From Pedosphaera sp. (GTDB lineage: Bacteria > Verrucomicrobiota > Verrucomicrobiia > Limisphaerales > SXQI01), in assembly GCA_025359965.1 (NCBI GenBank), contig JANYDC010000106.1:1-45216 (forward strand): DNA of 45,216 nt, given 5' to 3'. Under the pieces are notes generated by a model. It was not told the origin of the DNA. It saw only the letters and a program-made list of their open reading frames with translations, and made no database searches. Below, in pieces: positions 38,001-42,745 of this stretch (position 1 is the stretch's first letter; each line of letters starts with the position of its first letter). The translations under genes were made by a program, and so were the position numbers.

Positions 38001-39983
38001 ATTTGTGGATGTAGTGCCATCACCGAAGTCCCAGAGATAGGTTGCGATTCCGAAATCGTCCACAGAAGCGGAACCATCGAGTGTTGCGAACCAAACCGAG
38101 TTGGTGGCGGCCTTTTCGCCGAAGACGTAAGGGCCGCCCGGATTAGCCACGGGCCGCTGGGCCTTGACCGTCACCCAAGTACCACGGACACTGTTGATCC
38201 CATTTGAAGCGGTATGCAACAGGCGGGTGACGAACCGACCTTCGCGAATATACTTGTGTGTTACCGTGGCTCCGTTGTTGGCAGAGTTGGTAGTGAAGGT
38301 CCAAGCCAGCGTGTTTGTTCCTTCGTCACCGAAGCTCCAGCGGAACACATCACTCCCCGAAACGCCGCTCCCCGTGGCGTGGAACGTTATGGAACTGTTC
38401 AAATTGGTCAAAGGATCACGCGGCGTGATATTGACGTCAACGAGAGGAAGGGGTGGCGGAGCGGAAATGCCGAAAGAATTGCCAATGTTCCTAGAGATGA
38501 CAATCTGGTTGGTATCAAAGGTTCCATCGCCCCTACCGGCCCAAAAATAGGAGGTTGCTTGTGAATAGGTGGACATCACCAAGTCCAAATGGCCGTCTCC
38601 ATCATAGTCGAAAGAATCAATTCCCGCGTAGCCGCCCACGTCCAAATTCGCCCACAGGTTACTGGACGTAAGGTTAGTGAAACTTCCGTTTCCCAGCCCT
38701 TTGAAGTACGCAATGTCCCCGTTGCCATTCCCGCTGCCAATCAGGTCCAAGTAGCCGTCCTCATCGAAGTCGCCTGCCGCCAAGCCATAGGGATCGCTAC
38801 CAAACTGGCCCACTTGGACGGGCGCGGCGAAGGTCCGGTCGCCATTGGAAAGATAAAGGCGCAGAGCACCGTCACTATACGTGGCCCGAATCAGATCAGT
38901 CCGGCCATCGCCATCAAAGTCCCCTGTAACCATCCCGCGTCCATAATTCCCCAAATCCCTAACTTCCACCGAGAATGTGCCGTCGCCTTTGCCCCAATAG
39001 AAAAAGACATAGCGCTCGTTTCCATTGGCCACAAAGTCCAGATTGCCATCCCCATCAAAATCTCCCACTGCCGTGCCCATCGTATAGCCGTTTGCTCCAT
39101 CCGCTCTTGGCAGTGCGACTGGTGGGAAAAAGGTACCATCCCCCCGTCCTTTGAGGAAACTGGGAGCCATCTGACTACCGCCAGCCCCGCCTACGATATC
39201 AAGGATGCCGTCCCGGTCAAAATCACCAACTCTCAATCCCCGATCGGTAGAACCCAGCTCGGCGATTTTTATGGCTGTTGTAAAGCCGCCATTGGTTTGG
39301 AAACTGTTGGTCTGTAGGTACTCGGAAACAAAGATACGCCCCCCTTCATCGGTCGTTGCCACGATGTAATCACCCGGTAGAATGAACACCGGAAGGACCG
39401 TCGATTTATTGCCCGAGTCGTCGCCGGCCACAATTCGCACATCTGTCTGCTGGTGGCTGTTGAAGGGAAACTGGACGGTTAAGTTTGTTCCGACAAGATT
39501 GGTCCAGAGGTTTCCGTTAAAAAAGATGGAATAGTCCGAGATTTCAGAATCGTCCGTGGCCGCACTCCAAGTGATGGATGCCATGCCTGTTCCTGGGATT
39601 AATTCAAATACGCCATTCACTCCATTGGTCCATGAGGGTGAATTGGTATCAGCCAGCCCGGCGGCGTGAGCCAAAGCCTTGACCCGAAAGAACATGACCG
39701 AGTTGGTGGGAACTATCTCGATTATGGAGACCAGTTTACCTGGGCTGGCGGTTACTGGTGACACCGGCCTCCAGCTCGTCTGGTCGATGCTGCTTTGAAG
39801 GATATAAGCCGCGCGATTGGTGCCGCTGAGCAATTGTAACTTGAAAGTGGCAGGCGTCCCCTTCGATGAGGCGCTTCCCGGAGAAATCACTAGGGATGCC
39901 CCCTGCGCGCTGATCCGTGGCGTGTGAACCATCCAGCATGCGATCCAACACAGAAAGACCAAAGGTTTGAAATATCGGTACAT
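25134..39983 (-). CDS. Giant secreted FG-GAP/PKD/RHS-repeat protein (about 4,949 residues)
   Basis: An uninterrupted 14.85-kb gene. The ATG at 39983 starts a signal peptide (Y-R-Y-F-K-P-L-V-F-L-C-W-I-A-C-W); GGAG lies 11 bases before it. Approximate residue order: five FG-GAP/VCBS calcium repeats (240-500); a PKD array (510-1310) with a jelly-roll domain inserted at 923-1095; an alpha/alpha-toroid (1330-1685); mixed PKD, FN3-like (1885-1965), cadherin-like and CARDB-like (2430-2550) modules up to 3035; an RHS entry domain with R-T-Y-D-S-L-N and G-Y-S-W-N-Y (about 3165); YD repeats to about 4600 with a membrane-like insert (4325-4410); the RHS core with D-G-H-G-S-T-R, R-Q-Y-D-P-A-N-G-R-F and H-I-D-P-S-G; and a Gly/Ala-rich tip (4660-4949). 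RHS proteins enclose and deliver C-terminal toxins or act in adhesion. It is probably surface-bound. The upstream barrel and secreted-protein genes are likely in the same operon. Confidence 0.95.
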   Translation of the reverse strand: MYRYFKPLVFLCWIACWMVHTPRISAQGASLVISPGSASSKGTPATFKLQLLSGTNRAAYILQSSIDQTSWRPVSPVTASPGKLVSIIEIVPTNSVMFFRVKALAHAAGLADTNSPSWTNGVNGVFELIPGTGMASITWSAATDDSEISDYSIFFNGNLWTNLVGTNLTVQFPFNSHQQTDVRIVAGDDSGNKSTVLPVFILPGDYIVATTDEGGRIFVSEYLQTNSFQTNGGFTTAIKIAELGSTDRGLRVGDFDRDGILDIVGGAGGSQMAPSFLKGRGDGTFFPPVALPRADGANGYTMGTAVGDFDGDGNLDFVANGNERYVFFYWGKGDGTFSVEVRDLGNYGRGMVTGDFDGDGRTDLIRATYSDGALRLYLSNGDRTFAAPVQVGQFGSDPYGLAAGDFDEDGYLDLIGSGNGNGDIAYFKGLGNGSFTNLTSSNLWANLDVGGYAGIDSFDYDGDGHLDLVMSTYSQATSYFWAGRGDGTFDTNQIVISRNIGNSFGISAPPPLPLVDVNITPRDPLTNLNSSITFHATGSGVSGSDVFRWSFGDEGTNTLAWTFTTNSANNGATVTHKYIREGRFVTRLLHTASNGINSVRGTWVTVKAQRPVANPGGPYVFGEKAATNSVWFATLDGSASVDDFGIATYLWDFGDGTTSTNGAVLTHGWANAGPWTVTLVVVDNSGQASDPKTATVTFIAADPPVAVIEGPDVVDESAARNGVWSATFNGLKSTDDFGLWKYYWDFGNGQTATSPTATTTYSAIGSYVVTLLVTDNATQTNAVTHTVVVKANNPPIPVIKGPRLLAEDVATNTLWFGSWDAALSTDDTGIYKYNWSYGDGGSDSGTAVSHKYSAQGVYQLVLAVTDNGNQMTTVTQKVIVVAGELPIARITASPLEPEGTQPVSFNGEGSSDDHGIAAYHWILPPRLFDFSGQLIDAQQWASSRAVQDDKLLLTGNSGWGSAYFYSVGTQVPRGSFFEARVDTATGVNHGMVGFRNTDFSTESYPNLIYAFYFAEGDIRIYERGGDRGSVGPYTKGNSYDVRIESSLIAGAKYFIRPSGTGAPFVKVFESQSYSDSSFSFGADIHSGVFGFDDIKVNSAGFASRLTVGLSEPGLVTLEVTDNAGQTNLASVAINVITGAPPTAVISGSTNGLAGFELPFNAYGSTDDHGIASYAWDFGDGTPLSFGPAISHSYASAGVYTNTVTVRDFANQTSTASLVVSISGGNLLQSVPWAIIGGIEQPHISFSGKVVSVKAVARGLTLPFTNIWDFGDGSGTFTNVVTAAAPVFNLEAYHAYSGSDGAPYSATARLYLTNGEVLTATYPLILRPKTLDTEEKVAIDEGLWNLQKVQNRYDIDANNKGGSWSSGGYTANATASAVQAFAINGHLLTDDASRDPYVETVKRGVNHLFTQLATATIGVQPYGDPDSNQNGIGLTVGSSRPIYETGPVMDALVAVGRPELVAQTGPANVKGRTFKDIAQDMADMYAYGQYNDSAVGGGWRYSWKDFPDNSASQWGAIGLFAVEQYWGVVVPDWVKTRNLVWLNYSRGFGYTGPGEGEATTPSGLVQSSFDGVSTTNQLWKTGENYIANNWGGIMSRHNVYAHYSTAKALRNASPAPVKTLAATGKDWFLDPADGLARTTIGFQASDTNNPSTYGSWTSQQWVEPQLATAWSVLILSSSLFQQGPVAVANVSPNPSAVGYPVVFDARGSYHQHPSYKIVEYRWVFDTSKGIDFTHPDATGPLVTNVFGSFSTNTVALEVLDNSSPQLSDTAQVVVRTSIPPYPPTADAGGPYVAAINQDVHLDGSGSFTVDANSGNFIQSWAWLADYQLPLDFSQAILGERPVIAGGFSKSGPHPVAMRVKNANSLTYPGLGLEDLTSDAFTTVFVYDRLIPDLRARPKGNKIQLTWTKAGDSSVVVRSGAGPDRGFAEVGRTPSSYATFLDTLADYNTEYYYRVYAYVNGRPDPIGISDPVFVLSPPRSFDEKAPHFRSTPDRLAKVGELYEASLDARDPQNSILAFAKLSGPTNLTVNSTSGLIRYTPTEEQVGSQFVSFEVTNNIGRDVLSYSIFVFPATNHAPVVNVNGPYSALTGQTIDFSSVGTSDPDNQNLRYFWNFGDGSTSTEVNPQHAYGGIGDYLVSLFVNDGYGGTVSAKTHAVITRPNRAPVAFVSGGPSFSRRLGESLSLDGSASHDLDGDPITYLWTWGDGSPDSAGAKATHSYQTLGSFSGILAVSDNRGGRSEYAFTVTQAAANLPPVVDFSASTNTPFVISTVTFDAGATTDPENDPMSFEWDFGDRTKTTGPLVTHVFRQIGDFVVRLTVSDNRGGRSQSTKLIQSINAPPIFTSTPPLMVRATKPYAYTPTLDSVDGDSSTFQLVQGPATMSVDPTTGTLTWLPGTDNVGPNPVVLRATDEHGGTADQSFVIAVTVPLGPQIDLQPVHVVMTNVLVDSASLALSGTTRVYIRNNGTDPVPVPFTVSVFVDGDFDGDYSTNADRIVGYGTFPTGFPASSEAWIEMTVQGSSLFKDAPLYAFVDSQNVVAEYVESNNIMRSGSELGTNQPPVIDLSAGLLAVDRTTLPSSVRLTARLGNSGLVSVGTNVPMSFYDGNPKFSGTLIAVARSERPLAPGMYEDLSVNWPTPEITNHTVFVVAADPGTGTNIFVEITLTNNVFSVITDLAASEPPIADAGPNQTVNTGDTVALNGRGSSDPQGKPLSYRWSVLSTPIGSRATLTGTNSSSPSFQADASGQYSIQLVVNNGLKDSLPANVTVSAVDTNVYLPPSITSTPTFQSMVGVLYQYQVIATDPQNGSLTYRLGQGPAGMTINTNNGLLQWTPAATGSFFVQVFADGRGGSAFQSYSLGIIAFTNLPPQFTSQPVRTAVPSAPYSYTAVAVDPNRDTISYSLLENPGGMSINASSGAISWTPGTTQLGGTRVTVRADDGKGAFATQSYNLVVFSGAPDGPLVQPLPDQTVVEPDTFATVKLDSYVSDTQYPDNQIVWTFSGAKTLTVTIDTNRVATITYPAGARASEQITFLATDPSGKSGYSAPILTVRGADNPPIAAIANLSDTDTTSIETGFFELKGTADDPDAIDAVAYRVGLYDSTGNRVADVTPKPLNAAGWHEGRVSAGNSLGTLDFTTVRNGGYTLLLEVRGGEKVATAAATIALSSELKIGQLKFAHRDVVLPIKGIGLAVTRTYDSLNTGKSEFGYSWNYSISDLEVSMNEDRTDVQDLSNDSEFFSLRTGGGRDVTLTLPDTGRRVTFRFQIASAGLFKSRAYWTPPLGVTATLSPMGDATLISLFSLNYWQAAPLETSLEGFDFPGFILTTGDGTQYQLDRQAQGEHFYASDSSIGSYSKAYGDFYLSRVTDKLGNRTEFVRDNYQLQNIISYDPNNTVYKSMLFKRDSQQRFTEVYTSDNLDTNGVPVGPPSAKYEYDTAGNLVKAELLSDTSLPGQPSFSTTTYVYAHPRFPHLITEVIDPRGISVLRSEFDDSGRLIATYDAYGNKAAFEHNISSRVETAFDALGNSTQFAYDERGNVIAITDALGNTSSYSYDPNGRISTETDALGNKTIIERDGDGNPTSVTDALGNRVAAILDSKGHITSATDAMGHTTKVDYDKTGRFSKMVNALGLKTEFSYDTKGNLTSVLDINGNPTTQYQYDSTGRTTDFKSATGVETTYTYNDQTKQMATQFHWSNPEDTNQTKVLQQTVTYDAAGRPFIVEGPTGLKATNYFNELGKPVLALDARGNAVKSAYDARGNLIESVGPDGKISRAVYDANGRVIVKLEGWVPGKIGFGTSYTYDPLGRVLSSQILSNLIVSIDIHTNNGAVFSTSRYVSSGGVLATNLMAYDALGRMTNKINAQGASVRYEYDANGNTTAIILPGEQRSEFKYDATGHQTVARDPSGNETNFLYDQLGRVIRIVYPDGTSTQQSFDDIKGKQSLINEVGESKDMVHDAAGRLLEVTLPAVLDAEGTNGLARPVYSYTRDAYGNQRSITNPKGAKTRFSYDEFNRFVSRTLPLGQVSSQEYDNYGKVARTIDENGQVIEFAYDELGRQVETRLSSSASSIVLTNRFTYDDFGRQAGVVGADGALRFEYDSLGRMTAVISPEGTIRYAYDDKSGLKSRVWTVQSDVHYGYDQLGRLETVSVAKRNGVVLSPDETNSYTYDVYGNRVSAKRPNGITTHYHYDLRNRLIGLEHQNALSNLVASYSYTLDLAGKKVGIVEIKPGSDEALGTTNTFLYTYDGAGRLTSETNFFTQTNRSGFSAQYSYDLAGNRVQRKIVAGNRALTTSYTYDANDRLLTETNSTAAASLSAASGEKRIWASSGPNSPLVERSLPSAWTYYAAKSLPYFFGAAFLIPAGILLIPAGRRRLRLLTLDLKPSQALFPRCVASLMAALMAFNTSDLRVLATEAALYEALSTNVWGGTDQVIHYEYDAHGSVTKKVTSGSSESVVDYSYDLQNRLITASTTTVTGGVTSVELVKYFYSQLGSRSRTETKTTVNGTSSDVTTNVFLVDSFNLTGFSQVMEESPAVGAPLTRSYILADEILAQTNVENGDAETLHLLKDGHGSTRQLADANGVIVDSYAFDAFGVFLGDSISASNKTRLLYSGEYLDQETGQYNLRARQYDPANGRFTAADSFGGVQEDPVSLHRYTYTANDPVNHIDPSGNFSMGEVMTSIAIMGTLALIAGYALLGVGLAVNGDSPDAAIWGASLSVSLSGNVLSRFAAASGGLGAGIVATSGVAHLSGILGSLFGAAGGNIGEQLSYTFGPALAGVAAAAISDGLSAASAAAGGSLAQFSYNIGFEILDTTERKYQPAAGESNPGPLLSTWGYQGPGISAGSQAVPISFTISIYGGLVWGTPHFAGYKGPFTVVSANFGEEGIGAIAGFFANPNDGLQNGIFSGVTFGPTNAGFSAGVSLVVYSNLSAGTSTLAGVSAKKALLGAWPLGSGILLYLQVWRR
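26005..30490 (-). repeat. RHS/YD-repeat region of the giant gene
   Basis: Tens of tandem degenerate repeats of the form 'Y-D-x-x-G-x-x-x-x-x-x-x-G' (for example F-A-Y-D-E-R-G-N-V, Y-S-Y-D-P-N-G-R-I, Y-D-A-L-G-R-M-T-N) follow an RHS entry domain at about 30330-30490 and end at the RHS core near 26030. Structures of known RHS proteins show such repeats winding into a hollow shell. The repeats diverge at DNA level, so they are old and not recent tandem copies. Confidence 0.9.
26760..27000 (-). other. Membrane-like insert inside the RHS shell
   Basis: Between YD repeats the frame encodes P-Y-F-F-G-A-A-F-L-I-P-A-G-I-L-L-I-P-A-G, then a basic patch (G-R-R-R-L-R-L-L), then a second apolar segment (C-V-A-S-L-M-A-A-L-M-A-F). 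No YD repeat is present in this stretch of about 80 residues. RHS shells are otherwise hydrophilic outside, so this may be a membrane-inserting or release segment. Confidence 0.65.
34930..35990 (-). other. Alpha/alpha-toroid domain inside the giant protein
   Basis: About 350 residues between the two PKD blocks have toroid-like helices: V-A-I-D-E-G-L-W-N-L-Q-K-V-Q, A-S-A-V-Q-A-F-A-I-N-G, G-G-G-W-R-Y-S-W, S-Q-W-G-A-I-G-L-F-A-V-E-Q-Y-W-G and W-V-E-P-Q-L-A-T-A-W-S-V-L-I-L-S. They resemble the prenyltransferase/squalene-oxidase repeats of the free-standing secreted protein at 22218-23438. Confidence 0.65.
36040..38450 (-). repeat. PKD-domain array with a nested jelly-roll domain
   Basis: At least six PKD-like units with the hallmark Y-x-W-D-F-G-D-G (for example A-T-Y-L-W-D-F-G-D-G, K-Y-Y-W-D-F-G-N-G, A-S-Y-A-W-D-F-G-D-G) lie in tandem. 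One unit is split: its first half ends at G-I-A-A-Y-H-W-I-L-P and its second half resumes at L-V-T-L-E-V-T-D-N-A-G-Q. Between them (about 36700-37215) is a concanavalin/LamG-like jelly-roll with F-F-E-A-R-V-D and G-V-F-G-F-D-D-I-K-V. Confidence 0.8.
38480..39260 (-). repeat. Five FG-GAP/VCBS repeats of the giant protein
   Basis: Five units carry the calcium-binding loop D-x-D-x-D-G-x-x-D (G-D-F-D-R-D-G-I-L-D, G-D-F-D-G-D-G-N-L-D, G-D-F-D-G-D-G-R-T-D, G-D-F-D-E-D-G-Y-L-D, F-D-Y-D-G-D-G-H-L-D), each followed by a 'G-x-G-D-G-T-F'-like end. Such repeats form beta-propeller blades in integrin-like and Tc-toxin proteins. Confidence 0.92.
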
Positions 39984-40007
39984 GGCAGCGTTCTCCAAAA
40001 ATCAGTT

Positions 40008-41159
40008 TCAACGGCGTCGGGCAAAGAAGGAAAAATTGTTAATGGGTGGAGCAACTCGAGCTGTTGCAAACACCTCAATAGCGTTCGTCAGAATGATTCG
40101 TTGGCCCGGCTCCATGCTTGCGGCCCCATTGGCGGATGTGACTGCAGCAGTTAGGTCCACGTAAGGAGTCCCATCATTCAGAATGCCACTAGGGCGCACG
40201 TAGCGCGCCAGCACGGAAGTCAGCCCGAACCGGTAAGCCGGAAGGTAGGCTCGACCGTTCTCAACCGGGTTGGTGATGGTCAACGTTCCAAGCAAGCTGC
40301 CCGCAGGACGGTTGAGCGTCCAATCAATGCCCAGTTGGAGTTCAGCAGTGATGTTGATGGGATCGTTGGTCAGACCTGGATCATCTGGAAGATGGCCCGG
40401 CAGGGAATCCACATTGATATTTTGGTTAACCGCACCAGAAAAAGTGATGGCAGTCTGAAAGGAGGCAATATCAAGCTGCTTCAAGGCAAATGAACCCAAA
40501 TAATTGGTGTAATCTGAGACTAAAATCTGAACAATATTTGTGCCTCCAGGTTTAATTTCACCAAGAGAAAAACCCAACGACATCGCCACATCATTGAGAG
40601 CCGTGCGCGGAATGCTGTTCGAATTATTAAGAGCGCCTTCGTAAAGGTTGCGAATGAGAGTGCCTGATTGAAATCCGGGCTCATCTATCTGCCATTGATC
40701 AGGGTCGGGATCACTGGCACCCAAACCAAGGCGGCCTATGGTGGTGCCGTACTCATTAAAAAACGTGTTCTTGGCCTCGTCAATTTCAGCATCCAACAAA
40801 ATAAACAGGTCCACTTTCGGGAAGGTCACAGCCGAGGCATTGGTAAAGGCGTAGGAAAGCAGCAGGTTGGATTTGTTTGTGGAAAGCTGCGAGGAAAAAT
40901 TGAAGGTAAGACCCTCCGGCAGTGAGTCGAGAGACAGATCCCCACTGAGGCCTAGTTGGTTGCCGTTCAGATCCAGATTGGTAATACTGAGAAATGCGTT
41001 CAACTCGTAAACATTTCCTCCCTCGCCGATGCTGAAAATTTGGCCATTTTTGGACCCTCCTTCTCCATGAACGCCAAACTGGCCCAAATCTATTGCCCGA
41101 GTCTGAAAGATCGAAAAAGCCATCAAGCAAATCAGATATGCCAAAAGCCTTCGTTTCAT
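40008..41159 (-). CDS. Secreted protein of unknown family, partner of the giant protein
   Basis: About 383 residues from the ATG at 41159 (a TTG two codons upstream is unlikely). A basic start and L-L-A-Y-L-I-C-L-M-A-F-S-I-F form a signal peptide, cleaved near Q-T-R-A. The mature part is Asn/Thr/Leu-rich and beta-rich, with phrases such as L-D-L-N-G-N-Q-L-G-L-S-G-D-L-S-L, V-D-L-F-I-L-L-D-A-E-I and R-Y-V-R-P-S-G-I-L-N-D-G-T-P-Y-V-D-L. It ends in N-N-F-S-F-F-A-R-R-R, which may be a short sorting or processing tail but is not a PEP-CTERM. I do not recognise a family. Its stop is 24 bases upstream of the giant protein's ATG, so the two are almost surely co-transcribed, and it may be a tether or co-receptor of the giant protein (inference). 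Confidence 0.85.
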   Translation of the reverse strand: MKRRLLAYLICLMAFSIFQTRAIDLGQFGVHGEGGSKNGQIFSIGEGGNVYELNAFLSITNLDLNGNQLGLSGDLSLDSLPEGLTFNFSSQLSTNKSNLLLSYAFTNASAVTFPKVDLFILLDAEIDEAKNTFFNEYGTTIGRLGLGASDPDPDQWQIDEPGFQSGTLIRNLYEGALNNSNSIPRTALNDVAMSLGFSLGEIKPGGTNIVQILVSDYTNYLGSFALKQLDIASFQTAITFSGAVNQNINVDSLPGHLPDDPGLTNDPINITAELQLGIDWTLNRPAGSLLGTLTITNPVENGRAYLPAYRFGLTSVLARYVRPSGILNDGTPYVDLTAAVTSANGAASMEPGQRIILTNAIEVFATARVAPPINNFSFFARRR

Positions 41160-41231
41160 AAGCAATTTATCGGTAAGGCCAATAGGAATTGGTTTTGGAT
41201 TGGATTTGCTGTGTTCTTCATGAAACTTAGA

Positions 41232-42392
41232 TTAGAAGCGTTTTCCGAAGGTCAGCCCAAACACGTAACCGCTACCCGAAAAAGAAACGTTGTTTGGACC
41301 CAAATTAAAACTCACATCGGCCACCGTCCATTCGTAGCCACCATTCAGCCCGGCATAATATCCACTGCCCAAATCCACGTCCGCCCCGATTGAAAGCCCG
41401 GTGGTGAGACGCCATTTGGCAGAGCTGCTTGAATCGCTCCAGTTACCCCGACTGCCCTGGGCGCTGTCGACGAATGTTTCGGCCCGCTTCGCCGACACGT
41501 CAAGGAAGGCCACGCCCAGCTTGGGGGTAAGATGAAGAAGCACGGATTCTGAAGCCTGATAACCTATGCGGGGATTCAGGGTTAATTCGTAGAAATCGGT
41601 TTTAACCCGGTAATTGACCGTATTAATGCTGGTGGAAAGATTTTCCATGGAAGTAGTGCGGCCATCAGGCAAGTTGCCAATCACCGGAAATCCACCAGGC
41701 CAAGTAGATGTGCTGCCCGCCGGACCGTCGTAAGTACCTTTATACTCAACTGGCCCAGGGAAACCAAGATCTCGATCAGTGGCATCGGCCACATTTCTCT
41801 TGTCTTCCACGGCGTAACGCCCGGCGGCATCCGAAAAAACCCTGACGGACATTTTGGATTCAACGCCCCAGAGGCCTTGTAAGCCCAACCCGAGACCGAC
41901 GCTCCAACGGCCGGACTCGTAAATCTTAAAACCACCACTGAGCTGAAAACCGGCCCCATCCAAATCCTTCTGCGTTGAAGATGAGCCTGCCGAAGTTTGA
42001 TAACCGATATCACCCTGCTTGTGGAAAGTAAGAGTGCCAGCTTGGGCATTGTACTGGGAGGCTTGATTGTACCCCCAGTTCCAAGTGTTGCCAGCGCCAC
42101 CGACACTGTTTGGATTCAGCGTGCCGGAATCCAGCTTAACATAGCCGTCGTCATATACCCGGTCACCCAGAACATTGGCCTGACCTACGCTTGGCGGGAG
42201 GGCGAGTGGCGCGGGTGCGGCATGCAAGCCAAGCTGTTGCGCATAGGATTGGCCGGTGATTTTCATCCTCATGCCCCCTCGATACACCGGACCGGCCTCG
42301 ATCCACCAATCATCCCCGCGAGAGGCACAAGGTTGAAAACCGATCCCAACGGCAACAGCGCAAAGGTGAATTTTCCGAAGCACAATTTTCAT
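41232..42392 (-). CDS. Outer-membrane beta-barrel protein
   Basis: 386 residues. A signal peptide (K-I-V-L-R-K-I-H-L-C-A-V-A-V-G-I-G-F) precedes a sequence of alternating polar and apolar residues typical of transmembrane strands: F-Q-L-S-G-G-F-K-I-Y, W-S-V-G-L-G-L-G-L-Q-G-L-W, F-Y-E-L-T-L-N-P-R-I-G-Y, L-T-T-G-L-S-I-G-A-D-V-D-L and G-Y-V-F-G-L-T-F-G-K-R-F. The last residue is Phe in a strand, the signal for the BAM machine. No known porin or autotransporter family is evident. The protein is at the head of the giant-protein cluster, 72 bases before the secreted-protein gene, so it may anchor or export the partners; this is inference. The 353-base gap upstream should hold the operon promoter, but no convincing boxes are visible. 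Confidence 0.85.
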   Translation of the reverse strand: MKIVLRKIHLCAVAVGIGFQPCASRGDDWWIEAGPVYRGGMRMKITGQSYAQQLGLHAAPAPLALPPSVGQANVLGDRVYDDGYVKLDSGTLNPNSVGGAGNTWNWGYNQASQYNAQAGTLTFHKQGDIGYQTSAGSSSTQKDLDGAGFQLSGGFKIYESGRWSVGLGLGLQGLWGVESKMSVRVFSDAAGRYAVEDKRNVADATDRDLGFPGPVEYKGTYDGPAGSTSTWPGGFPVIGNLPDGRTTSMENLSTSINTVNYRVKTDFYELTLNPRIGYQASESVLLHLTPKLGVAFLDVSAKRAETFVDSAQGSRGNWSDSSSSAKWRLTTGLSIGADVDLGSGYYAGLNGGYEWTVADVSFNLGPNNVSFSGSGYVFGLTFGKRF

Positions 42393-42745
42393 GAGGTTAA
42401 TCGACTTTTATGAAATAGTGGTCATTTTTCATCGCAAACAATTCAACCCAAGAAAGTTCTCAATTTCTTTTTAAGCTTTCACAAATCGTCGGAGGCAACC
42501 CCAACAAAATCAAGCCTTAAATAGACCCAATTGTGGTCTCATGTACCCAACGAACGCTACTGAAAGAGCTCAAATTCCAAAAAGCAGTGTCGAACCTGCT
42601 CAATCAGCTTGGTCAAGGTGTATATCGAATATGCTACGTGCTCTAACTTTAACAACAGCCGAGTTCATGGCTTGCATAATATCATACCGAGCCTCATTCC
42701 TTTCCATAAACCAACTACGCCATGGTTTTGCCTGCTCCTGAGCAG
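42393..42745. other. AT-rich intergenic region upstream of the barrel gene
   Basis: 353 bases without a convincing gene. By eye it is richer in A/T than its neighbours. It holds a small inverted repeat (AGACC 42523-42527 / GGTCT 42535-42539) and a hairpin (CTGCT 42732-42736 / AGCAG 42741-42745) directly after the haloperoxidase stop. A 35-codon minus-strand ORF at 42600-42707 has no supporting signal. It is the expected site of the promoter for the barrel/giant-protein cluster. Confidence 0.5.

Noticed and set aside
42600..42707. A 35-codon minus-strand ORF in the gap upstream of the barrel gene.
   Set aside because: No Shine-Dalgarno, no similarity and a short length; chance expectation in an AT-rich gap.
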